A stretch of 64,000 nucleotides of DNA from Aureibaculum marinum. GTDB taxonomy: Bacteria > Bacteroidota > Bacteroidia > Flavobacteriales > Flavobacteriaceae. Below are positions 1 to 8,170 of this stretch, in pieces (position 1 is the stretch's first letter; each line of letters starts with the position of its first letter). Where the stretch lies: assembly GCF_003813905.1 (NCBI RefSeq), contig NZ_RPFJ01000006.1, positions 372,001-436,000 of the forward strand, in the 5' to 3' direction. The notes under the pieces were generated by a model that was not told the DNA's origin, made no database searches, and was given only the letters and a program-made list of their open reading frames with translations. Made by a program: the position numbers and the translations under genes.

Positions 1-1962
1 TAAATAAGGTTCTATTTTTGGAGCTCGAATATCTAATCCTAGAATTAATGTTTTTTTCTTAGCAAATGAAAGTGCAGTGGCTAAATTTGTAGAGACCAAA
101 GATTTACCTTCATGAGCAATTGACGAGGTTATAAATACAACTTTTCCATCATTATTATCACCCGTTTTCGGTAATATGAAACTTAGATTTGTACGTAAAA
201 TTCTAAAGGCCTCTGCGATACTAGAATGATCTTCTTTTTTTATTAAGTATCTCATTTTTTTACCTTCTAATTTTGGAATGTCACCAATAATGGGAATACT
301 TAAAATCTTTTCAATATCTTCTCTTGTATGTATTTTAGAATCTAAAATGTCTCTTAGATACAAAATTGAAAAAGGAATTAATAATCCTATTAATAATGCA
401 AAAATAAATGCCATTTTCTTTTTAGGAGCAACTCTGTTGGGCTTACTTTCAGCTTTGTCAATAATTTTGGCGTTTGGATCTGCTACTCCTAAAGTGATTG
501 CAGTTTCTTCTCTTTTCTGTAATAAATATAAAAATAACGCTTCTTTGGTTTGTTGCTTTCTAGTAACATCTCTTATTTGAGTTTCTTGAATCGGAGCTCC
601 AAAAATTCTACTTTGTGCAATATTATATTGTTGATTATAGGCGTCTAATGCAATCTTTGTTGAATTTTCAGCACTTTGTAGTCCTTTATTAATCGCAGAT
701 TCTAAAGATTTAAGTTGGTCGTCAAGGGCAACTACAATAGGGTTTTTTTCTGTAGACCCACCTTTTAATCTGGTTTGTTTTGCTACTAAAAGTTCATTGT
801 ATTTAGCAACGCTATTGGCCACATTCGGATCAGTAATACCAACGCTAGGAATCATTTCATTTTCGCCTTTGGTAGCAACAATTTCTTTAATTTGTTTTAT
901 CTGATCTAACTGTGTGCTTGTTTGATTCTTTTCTTGTTCTATTTGTTTTGCGGCTTGCATATTTAAACCAGCACTAGAAGCTGCAGAAGATACTCCGTAT
1001 TTAGATTTAACACTTTCTACATCTTCGTCAACATCTGCTAATTCTTCAGATATCTTTTGTAACCTTTCACTTACGAACTCTGATGTGCTTTTTGATAATT
1101 CTTCTTTTAATCGGATAGCTCTTAAGTTGTAACGTTCTACTAATTCATCTAAAAAATCTTCTGCTTTTCTTTTATGACTAGCTACGACCGATAAACTTAA
1201 AACATTTGAAAATTCGGATTTTGGTTCAATGTTAAGTCCTTCACGGTAATTATTTGTTAAAATTGATACTGGAGTTATACTGACTAATATGTTTTTGCCA
1301 ATAAGATTCGCTTCTTTAAAATCTACATTAGGGAGTACAATTAAATCACCAAAATTTGTAGTGATTTTTTCACCAAATGAATGTTTCTTAACTACCGACT
1401 TGTCAGTAGTACTAAACGTATATTGAGTGTCAGAATCTACTCTTATCAAGAACTGAGATTCTGTTTGGTATAATACAGAATCATTAATGAAAAAGTTTAG
1501 ATGTAACGGAGGTTTTTCGTAATTTTCGGTTTCATAGTACTCTGTATTAAAACCTAAATTATTATCTAAAAAATTACTTAACCCATTTTTATCTGTATAA
1601 AACTGAATATTTAATTTAAGAGATTTAATTACTTCTGACACTAATGTTTTAGACTTTAGGACCTCTATTTCATCATCAATATTATCTTTAGAAGCACCAC
1701 TCATAATACCCATATCTTCAAAAGCAGACAAGGCTGATTTATCACCACTATTTTCGTTTTTAATTTTTATGGTTGACTCCGCTTCATAGCTTGACCTTGT
1801 AAAGTTTAAATTGTAAAAAGTATATAAGAACGAAATTAGAATAGCTATTACAAACCATTTCCAATGTCTTAGATATTTTTCAACCTGTTCTCTTAAGTCT
1901 AAACTGTTTTCTTCACTGCTATCATCGTTGATAGCTTTATTATCTAAATTTTCAAATTCCAT
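1..1962 (-). CDS. Wzc-like polysaccharide chain-length/tyrosine kinase, C-terminally truncated by window edge
   Basis: Inner-membrane protein that controls polymerisation and export of capsular or exopolysaccharide, with a cytoplasmic BY-kinase domain. The frame is open from the ATG at 1960-1962 to the window edge (654 codons). Seen: a first membrane segment near residues 40-60 after a charged N-terminus, a long periplasmic Wzz-type region with coiled-coil character (about 270-420), a second membrane segment near 545-565, and then an ATPase domain with Walker A around G619-K620-S621 and a Walker A' of the form LGLDIRAPK near 645. The rest of the kinase and any tyrosine tail lie outside the window. 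The Wza-like lipoprotein gene follows immediately upstream on the same strand, which is typical gene order for Wzx/Wzy-type export. Confidence 0.9.
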   Translation of the reverse strand, partial: MEFENLDNKAINDDSSEENSLDLREQVEKYLRHWKWFVIAILISFLYTFYNLNFTRSSYEAESTIKIKNENSGDKSALSAFEDMGIMSGASKDNIDDEIEVLKSKTLVSEVIKSLKLNIQFYTDKNGLSNFLDNNLGFNTEYYETENYEKPPLHLNFFINDSVLYQTESQFLIRVDSDTQYTFSTTDKSVVKKHSFGEKITTNFGDLIVLPNVDFKEANLIGKNILVSITPVSILTNNYREGLNIEPKSEFSNVLSLSVVASHKRKAEDFLDELVERYNLRAIRLKEELSKSTSEFVSERLQKISEELADVDEDVESVKSKYGVSSAASSAGLNMQAAKQIEQEKNQTSTQLDQIKQIKEIVATKGENEMIPSVGITDPNVANSVAKYNELLVAKQTRLKGGSTEKNPIVVALDDQLKSLESAINKGLQSAENSTKIALDAYNQQYNIAQSRIFGAPIQETQIRDVTRKQQTKEALFLYLLQKREETAITLGVADPNAKIIDKAESKPNRVAPKKKMAFIFALLIGLLIPFSILYLRDILDSKIHTREDIEKILSIPIIGDIPKLEGKKMRYLIKKEDHSSIAEAFRILRTNLSFILPKTGDNNDGKVVFITSSIAHEGKSLVSTNLATALSFAKKKTLILGLDIRAPKIEPYL

Positions 1963-1979
1963 TTACAAAGGTATAGGTT

Positions 1980-2777
1980 TTACTTAGTTATACTAAAAAC
2001 TAAAGCAGTTGCTGTAATTAATATTGAAATTGCAGTTAAGGTTGTACCTGTACTAGGTCCTATTGTTGATCCTTTTATTCTAGAATTATTAGGAGTTACA
2101 TAAATTACATCATTCTGAGTTAGGTAATAAAGAGGAGAATTAAATATTTGTTCTGAAGTTAAATTAACTCTATTGTAGGTCTTTTTATTTCCTTCTTCTC
2201 TAATTACGAGTACATTATGTCTTTCTGCATTTATTGTAAGGTCTCCAGCCATAGCTAAAGCTTCCAATATAGTAATTCTATCATTTTCAATTGTATACAC
2301 ACCTGGTCTATTTACTTCTCCTAAGACAGATACTTTAAAGTTAACATTTCTTATAATTACAATTGCATCAGTTAAATACTCCTTTAACATGTCTTCTATC
2401 ATTGCAGTTGCTTGTATTCTTGTTAAACCAGCTAACTTTAATTTTCCTAATACAGGGAAATCGATATTGCCATTACTGTCAACTAAATAGCTTTGTAATT
2501 TAACTCCGCCATAAGCTCCTTGGTTATCAGCATAAGAAACTGCACTTAGATTAAAAGGTCTTACTCCTTCTAAATCTAATGAAGAAACTGTAATAGTTAG
2601 AGCATCATCAGGTTTGATTATAGGATTGTAATTTTCTATAGGTCTACTAACAGCTGCCATATCTGCATCTTGAAAATAAACAATATCTTGACGGCTGCCA
2701 CAAGAAAATAATAAAATAGAAAGTGAAGTTAGTATTATGCCTTTTTTAAGGCTTGAGAAATTTGGCTTTTTAATCAT
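1980..2777 (-). CDS. Wza-like polysaccharide export outer-membrane lipoprotein (SLBB)
   Basis: Outer-membrane channel component for exopolysaccharide export. The product has a lipoprotein signal ending in LLFSC, a Poly_export domain (TITVSSLDLEG region), an SLBB domain (about 150-230: VNRPGVYTIENDRITILEALAMAG begins there) and a hydrophobic C-terminal segment. The open frame extends to 2819, but the extra 14 residues do not look like a signal peptide. The ATG at 2775-2777 puts MIKK directly before the signal, so I chose it; the lipobox Cys is then residue 26. It lies 17 nt upstream of the Wzc-like gene on the same strand, so the two are probably co-transcribed and partner across the envelope. 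Confidence 0.9.
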   Translation of the reverse strand: MIKKPNFSSLKKGIILTSLSILLFSCGSRQDIVYFQDADMAAVSRPIENYNPIIKPDDALTITVSSLDLEGVRPFNLSAVSYADNQGAYGGVKLQSYLVDSNGNIDFPVLGKLKLAGLTRIQATAMIEDMLKEYLTDAIVIIRNVNFKVSVLGEVNRPGVYTIENDRITILEALAMAGDLTINAERHNVLVIREEGNKKTYNRVNLTSEQIFNSPLYYLTQNDVIYVTPNNSRIKGSTIGPSTGTTLTAISILITATALVFSITK

Positions 2778-2891
2778 AACTTTTTTTTTGCAAAAATAAT
2801 AGATATTTACTTTGCTCATATTTTTTTTGTAATTAAATAACGTTAGTTGTTAACATATTATTATTTTACAAATGAATTAATAATAAGCACG

Positions 2892-4016
2892 TTATAAAAA
2901 TAAGGAATTTTTAATTATTCCCACTATCTGTTCAAGTTCGAACTTTGATAAGTTTGAACCACTAGGCAAACATAAGCCTTTTTTGAATAAATTTACAGAT
3001 ACACCATTACAATATTTTGGAGTTGAAGTAAAAACAGGTTGTAAATGTAGAGGTTTCCATAATGGTTTTGATTCTATATTATTTTTTTCTAAAGCTAACC
3101 TAATTTTTTCACGTTGCTCAAATGATTTAGTTAAAATAGTAGTCATCCATCTATTTGAATACATTTCAGGATTTTCAATTGAAAACGATATGTTTAACTC
3201 TTTGTTAAGATTTTTGTAATAGTATTTAAAAATTTCACGACGAGCTTTAACCCTTTTATCCAGTACTTTAATTTGAGCTAAACCTATTCCAGCTAAAATA
3301 TTTGACATTCTATAATTGTATCCAATTTTAGAGTGTTGGTAATGTGGAGCATCATCTTTTGCTTGAGTTGCCAAGTAGATACTATTTTTCTTTATAGATT
3401 TTGATTTACAGAGTAAAGCTCCTCCAGAAGATGTGGTAATAATTTTGTTTCCGTTAAAGGATAAAATACCAAAATCACCAAAAGAACCGCATTTAATTTT
3501 GTTGTAAGAGCTACCAAATGCTTCAGCAGCATCTTCTATCATTGGGATGCTATATTTATTAGCAATTGAATGTATCTGATTAACTTTGTAAGGCATGCCA
3601 TATAAATGTACAGCAATAATAGCCTTTGGTTTTTTTCCTTTTTTTATTCTATCTTCTATAGCTTCTTCTAGTAATATTGGGCACATATTCCATGTTTCTT
3701 CTTCACTATCTACAAAAATAGGCTTAGCTTTGAGATAAAGGATGGGATTTGCAGATGCTGAAAATGTAAAACTCTGGCAAATAACTTCATCACCTTCTTT
3801 TATACCCAATTGAATTAATGCTAGATGAATGGCAGAAGTACCAGAATTTAGAGCTGCTACTTCAATTTTATTATCTAAATAATATTTAATTTCATCTTCA
3901 AACTTATCTATATATGGACCTGTTGAAGAAATCCAATTTCCGGTAATTGAACTTTCAATATAATTCAGTTCTTCACCTGTCATATGTGGAGGTGAAACCC
4001 ATATTTTAGAGGTCAT
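2892..4016 (-). CDS. DegT/DnrJ/EryC1/StrS-family PLP aminotransferase
   Basis: Sugar aminotransferase acting on a nucleotide-activated keto-sugar to make amino sugars for surface polysaccharide. The fold is complete at about 374 aa. The N-terminal WVSPPHMTGEE motif is typical of the PglE/WecE-like group. The PLP lysine lies in FNGNKIITTSSGG (codon 3444-3446, K191 from the chosen start). The open frame begins at 4043, but family members begin close to MTSKIWVSPP, so the ATG at 4014-4016 is preferred. It sits 72 nt beyond the upstream end of the Wza-like frame on the same strand, consistent with an exopolysaccharide cluster. Substrate cannot be told from sequence alone. Confidence 0.88.
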   Translation of the reverse strand: MTSKIWVSPPHMTGEELNYIESSITGNWISSTGPYIDKFEDEIKYYLDNKIEVAALNSGTSAIHLALIQLGIKEGDEVICQSFTFSASANPILYLKAKPIFVDSEEETWNMCPILLEEAIEDRIKKGKKPKAIIAVHLYGMPYKVNQIHSIANKYSIPMIEDAAEAFGSSYNKIKCGSFGDFGILSFNGNKIITTSSGGALLCKSKSIKKNSIYLATQAKDDAPHYQHSKIGYNYRMSNILAGIGLAQIKVLDKRVKARREIFKYYYKNLNKELNISFSIENPEMYSNRWMTTILTKSFEQREKIRLALEKNNIESKPLWKPLHLQPVFTSTPKYCNGVSVNLFKKGLCLPSGSNLSKFELEQIVGIIKNSLFL

Positions 4017-4203
4017 AGCACATTTTAGTCGAGTTAATGGCAAAGGTATAAAAAATTAGTCTTTTAGGTTTGATAAAATGAAATGACTTGAAATTATTTA
4101 TATAAGTCATGTTTTTAGCGATTTTAACAAGTAATTGGTCGAATTTTAAATGAAAACTTGTAATAAATTTTTACATTTACACTTTATTTAAATCCATTAA
4201 TCA

Positions 4204-6117
4204 ATGTCAATTAATTCGATTACTCATCAGAAAGCAGGAAAATTTGAAGAAACAAGATTTGAGAAAATACATAATGTTATTTTTGAAAGTTCTAACGAAG
4301 CTTCAATATTAGTAGCTAAGGAAATTGCTAGTTTAATAAAAAATAAACAAGCTCAAAACAAAAATTGTGTTTTGGGTTTAGCAACAGGTTCTTCGCCTAT
4401 TAAGATTTATGAAGAATTGGTAAGAATGCATAAAGAAGAAGGTCTTAGTTTTAAAAATGTTATAACATTTAATTTAGATGAGTATTTCCCTATGGAAAAA
4501 GAAAGCATACAAAGTTACTATTACTTTATGCATGATCATCTTTTTAATCACATAGATATTCTTCCAGAAAATATTAATATTCCAGACGGAACTATAAAAA
4601 GTGATATTTATGATTATTGTATGTCGTATGATAATAAAATTGATGAGGTAGGAGGTTTGGATTTTCAATTATTAGGTATAGGTAGAACAGGTCATGTTGG
4701 CTTCAATGAGCCAGGTTCTCACTTTAATTCTGGTACAAGAACTATTACTTTAGATTATGTTACTAGATCAGACGCGGCTCCTGGATTTTTAGGTATTGAT
4801 AAAGTACCTAGAAAAGCCATTACAATGGGAATTGCAACCATTAGAAAAGCAAAAAGAATTGTTTTAGTAGCTTGGGGTATTAATAAAGCAAGTATTGTTA
4901 AAAAGGCAATTGAAGGAGAGGTGTCTTCACAAATACCAGCTACTTATTTACAAACACATGATAATACTACTTTTGTTTTAGATAAAGATGCATCTTCAGA
5001 ATTAACACGAGTTAAAACACCATGGTTGGTGACTTCGTTAAAATGGAATGAAGAATTAAAAAGAAAAGCAGTTGTTTGGCTAAGTGAGCGTTTAGGAAAA
5101 TCTATTTTAAAACTAACAGATAAAGATTATAATGATAACGGAATGTCTAACTTGTTAGTTGAAGAAGGAACTGCTTACGATTTGAATATTAAGATGTTTA
5201 ATGTTCTGCAGCATAGTATAACTGGTTGGCCAGGAGGTAAGCCTAATGCAGATGATACGCACAGGCCAGAAAGAGCAATTCCAGCTAAAAAAAGAGTTAT
5301 TATTTTTAGTCCTCATCCTGATGATGACGTTATTTCAATGGGAGGTACTTTTGATAGATTAGTTGAGCAAGGGCATGATGTGCACGTGGCTTATCAAACT
5401 TCAGGAAATATTGCAGTTGCAGATAATGAAGCTCTAAAGTTTGCAGAAGTATGTAAATTTATGTCTAAATCAACTACTGAGGTTGAGAAAATTATCAGTA
5501 GTATAAATAATAAAGGGAAAAATAGTATTGATACGCTTGAAGTAAGGAAATTAAAAGGGATGATTAGGCGTGGAGAGTCTTTTGGTGCAACTCGTTATTT
5601 AGGAGTTCCTGATGAAAATGTTCACTTTTTAGACCTTCCTTTTTATGAAACTGGAACTGTAAAGAAGAATAAATTATCCGCTGAAGATATTAATATTATT
5701 ATTAATCTAATTGAGAAAGTGAAGCCTCATCAAATTTATGCAGCAGGAGATTTAGCCGATCCTCATGGGACACATAAAGTATGTTTGGATGCCTTATTTA
5801 AAGCATTAGATGAGTTGAAACATAAACCATTTATGGATGATTGTTGGGTGTGGTTATATAGAGGAGCTTGGCACGAATGGGATACACACGAAATTGAAAT
5901 GGCAGTGCCACTAAGTCCAGATCAAGTTTTGAAGAAAAGAACAGCTATATTTTTTCACCAATCTCAAAAAGATGGAGCCATGTTCCAAGGTGACGATTCT
6001 AGAGAATTTTGGGTTAGAGTAGAAGATAGAAACAAGCTGACAGCACAGAAATATAATAATCTTGGTTTGGCAGATTATGCGGCTATAGAGGCATTTAAAA
6101 GATACTATTTTAAGTAA
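4204..6117 (+). CDS. nagB: glucosamine-6-phosphate deaminase fused to a PIG-L/LmbE deacetylase-like domain
   Basis: The N-terminal half (about 20-290) is a NagB deaminase/isomerase that converts GlcN6P to Fru6P and ammonia. It has LGLATGSSP, FNLDEY and GIGRTGHVGFNEPGS, with the catalytic His and Glu kept. The position of the E. coli Asp in NDGH is Thr here. The C-terminal half (about 360-637) is a PIG-L/LmbE-type zinc deacetylase-like domain with SPHPDDDVISMGG and DPHGTHK. The 637-aa length fits the fused form found in Bacteroidota; E. coli NagB is about 266 aa. There is no signal peptide, so it is cytoplasmic. Its place next to GH20, GH92 and GH130 genes fits use of GlcNAc released from N-glycans. 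Whether the second domain deacetylates GlcNAc6P is not shown. Confidence 0.93.
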   Translation: MSINSITHQKAGKFEETRFEKIHNVIFESSNEASILVAKEIASLIKNKQAQNKNCVLGLATGSSPIKIYEELVRMHKEEGLSFKNVITFNLDEYFPMEKESIQSYYYFMHDHLFNHIDILPENINIPDGTIKSDIYDYCMSYDNKIDEVGGLDFQLLGIGRTGHVGFNEPGSHFNSGTRTITLDYVTRSDAAPGFLGIDKVPRKAITMGIATIRKAKRIVLVAWGINKASIVKKAIEGEVSSQIPATYLQTHDNTTFVLDKDASSELTRVKTPWLVTSLKWNEELKRKAVVWLSERLGKSILKLTDKDYNDNGMSNLLVEEGTAYDLNIKMFNVLQHSITGWPGGKPNADDTHRPERAIPAKKRVIIFSPHPDDDVISMGGTFDRLVEQGHDVHVAYQTSGNIAVADNEALKFAEVCKFMSKSTTEVEKIISSINNKGKNSIDTLEVRKLKGMIRRGESFGATRYLGVPDENVHFLDLPFYETGTVKKNKLSAEDINIIINLIEKVKPHQIYAAGDLADPHGTHKVCLDALFKALDELKHKPFMDDCWVWLYRGAWHEWDTHEIEMAVPLSPDQVLKKRTAIFFHQSQKDGAMFQGDDSREFWVRVEDRNKLTAQKYNNLGLADYAAIEAFKRYYFK

Positions 6118-6247
6118 GATTTTTAATACTGTTGGATGGCTATATAAAAATGTGATTTTTGATTGTTGGAAAGAACTTTAAAATATTTACCGATAATAAT
6201 TTGGTTGTAAGATTTTAGTTCTTTTTACAAAAAGATAATGGTTTAGG

Positions 6248-6949
6248 TTAGGCGTTTAATATCTTACTTTTAACATCGTCTATATAGGTTCGTCCTATGG
6301 TATATCTAACTCCTGCTATTTCTAAACTATTGCCTTCGATAGTGTCTACTTTATCTATGGCAATAGTATATGATCTATGTATACGTATAAAGTTTTCTGG
6401 AGGTAATTGATCTGTAAAACTACTTAGTGTTTGATGAATAATAAATCGGTCAGTAACTGTGGTTATTTTTAAATAGTCTTTTAAGCTTTCAACGACTAAA
6501 AGTTCATCTAAATATATTTTTTTTAATTTTTTTTTGTCAATTTTTATAAATAAATAAGGCTTTTCAGGAATTAAATGGTGTGAGCTTTTATCATTATAAA
6601 TTTTAAAAACTTTATTCATTGCTTTTAAAAATCGCGGAAAAGCAATTGGCTTTACTAAGTAATCTAAAACGTCGAGTTCAAAAGATTTAACAGCAAATTC
6701 TACATGAGCAGTAGTAATAATAATTTCAGGTTTATGTTCTAGGCTTTTAATAAAACTTAATCCGTCCAGTAACGGCATATTTATGTCTAAGAAAATAAGG
6801 TCTACCGTATTATTTTTTAAGAAATTTAAAGCGTCTACAGCATTACTAAAGGTGTTTACTAAAGTTGCATCATTAATTTGTGATACATAATTTTTAATTA
6901 CGTTTATCGCCAACGGTTCATCATCAATAATCAGGCACTTTACATTCAT
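6248..6949 (-). CDS. LytTR-family response regulator
   Basis: DNA-binding response regulator of 233 aa. A CheY-like receiver (1-120) has the acidic pair DD at 9-10, a phospho-acceptor D55 in FLDINMP and a conserved LVKP. A LytTR DNA-binding domain (about 130-233) contains FIRIHRSYTIAIDKV. It overlaps the kinase gene by 4 nt (ATGA), so the pair is translationally coupled. It lies between nagB and the glycan-salvage operon and diverges from the latter, so it may regulate these genes, but no target site is proven. Confidence 0.93.
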   Translation of the reverse strand: MNVKCLIIDDEPLAINVIKNYVSQINDATLVNTFSNAVDALNFLKNNTVDLIFLDINMPLLDGLSFIKSLEHKPEIIITTAHVEFAVKSFELDVLDYLVKPIAFPRFLKAMNKVFKIYNDKSSHHLIPEKPYLFIKIDKKKLKKIYLDELLVVESLKDYLKITTVTDRFIIHQTLSSFTDQLPPENFIRIHRSYTIAIDKVDTIEGNSLEIAGVRYTIGRTYIDDVKSKILNA

Positions 6950-8019
6950 GATACTTTAATTTTTAATTTTACAGTGAATAAATTTTTATCATTTAAAATT
7001 TTTAAGTCGTACTGATCCTTTTTGTAACCTAAAGCTAATCTTTTTTTTACGTTATCTAAGCCAATTCCACCAGAGGTATTCATCCTTTGTAGGTATTTGG
7101 TTTCGGCAGGAGTTGGATTAGTGATGGTAAAGTAAAGAAAATCTTTTTTAATTGTGAAATGAATATCAATTTTAACTTTTCCTATATTTTTATTTGCTCC
7201 GTGTTTAAAAGCATTTTCTACAAAAGATAATAACAAAATTGGGGCAATTTTTTTATCTGATATATCACCACTAATTTCCATATTAATTTCTAAATTTTCT
7301 CCATGTCTAATCTGTTCAATTTCTAAATAATTTTGAATGCAAATAATTTCATTTGATAGACTTTGTTTTTTGCGTTTTGTCTCATATAAGAGGTATCGCA
7401 TTAATTCAGAAAGTTTTAGAATTATTTTAGGGGTTTTATCAGATTTTTCTATAGAAAGTGAATATATATTATTTAATGTATTAAAGAAAAAATGTGGTGA
7501 AATTTGGGTTTTTAAAAATAATAATTCAGTTTCTAATTGTAGCTTTTCTAAATCGGCTAATCTTTTATTTTCTTTTAGCCAATCTGCTGTTATTTTTATT
7601 GCAGTAACAAACGTAATCACATATAATTCACCAATCATCATATCCATAGTGTAATTAAAAGTTAATGAACTTGTTACTTCCGGACCTTCAGGCCAAACAT
7701 TAGTATTTAATAAGTAATAAGTTAGATTAAATTTTAGAACAACCATTAAAAAAATGGCTAGCAGAATTAGAATGATGTATGTAAGATACTTTTTTCGAAA
7801 AACAAAAAAAGGCATTAGAACAAAAATGTTTAAATAACAGAGTGTTATGTGTATAGGAAAACCTATTAAATTGGCCTGTGTAGAATATAAATAATCATCG
7901 TAATAACTGCCCCAACGCAATACATTTATAGCAAAATATATTATCCAAAAAAAAACATGATATTGCCATGTAATTCTTGTGAAATATGGAGAATTTGAAG
8001 TGTTATTAAAGCGAATCAA
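6946..8019 (-). CDS. LytS/YehU-type membrane sensor histidine kinase
   Basis: Sensor partner of the LytTR regulator. There are about four N-terminal membrane helices (roughly 20-145), a short coiled coil (148-170), and then a His_kinase domain with QISPHFFFNTLNNI (phospho-acceptor H176). The ATPase N-box is SFVENAFKHG and a G-box GGIGLDNVKKRL follows. No periplasmic sensor domain is seen, so the signal is likely sensed in or near the membrane. Length (357 aa) is normal for the family. Transcription diverges from the GH92 gene at 8171 across a 151-nt gap. Confidence 0.92.
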   Translation of the reverse strand: MIRFNNTSNSPYFTRITWQYHVFFWIIYFAINVLRWGSYYDDYLYSTQANLIGFPIHITLCYLNIFVLMPFFVFRKKYLTYIILILLAIFLMVVLKFNLTYYLLNTNVWPEGPEVTSSLTFNYTMDMMIGELYVITFVTAIKITADWLKENKRLADLEKLQLETELLFLKTQISPHFFFNTLNNIYSLSIEKSDKTPKIILKLSELMRYLLYETKRKKQSLSNEIICIQNYLEIEQIRHGENLEINMEISGDISDKKIAPILLLSFVENAFKHGANKNIGKVKIDIHFTIKKDFLYFTITNPTPAETKYLQRMNTSGGIGLDNVKKRLALGYKKDQYDLKILNDKNLFTVKLKIKVS

Positions 8020-8170
8020 TGATGTAATTATATTTTTAAAATGATGTTTAGCTCTGTTGCTGTGTTATCCGTCTAATTTTATTTTTGAAACAGTAAAATT
8101 TGTTCATATTTATATTGTTTTATGAAACAACATAAAATTAAAATAAATATAAATATAATCAATATAACTA
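8020..8170. promoter_or_regulatory. divergent promoter region between the two-component system and the glycan-salvage operon
   Basis: AT-rich 151-nt gap between divergently transcribed genes. It contains an inverted repeat TTGTTT...GAAACAA around 8115-8130, which could be an operator for a regulator such as the adjacent LytTR protein. No clear TTTG/TAnnTTTG pair was found, so the exact promoters are unassigned. Confidence 0.35.

Noticed and set aside
278-580. Plus-strand 100-aa ORF with a hydrophobic stretch
   Set aside because: Antisense to the second membrane helix region of the Wzc-like gene; the complete coding frame is on the minus strand.
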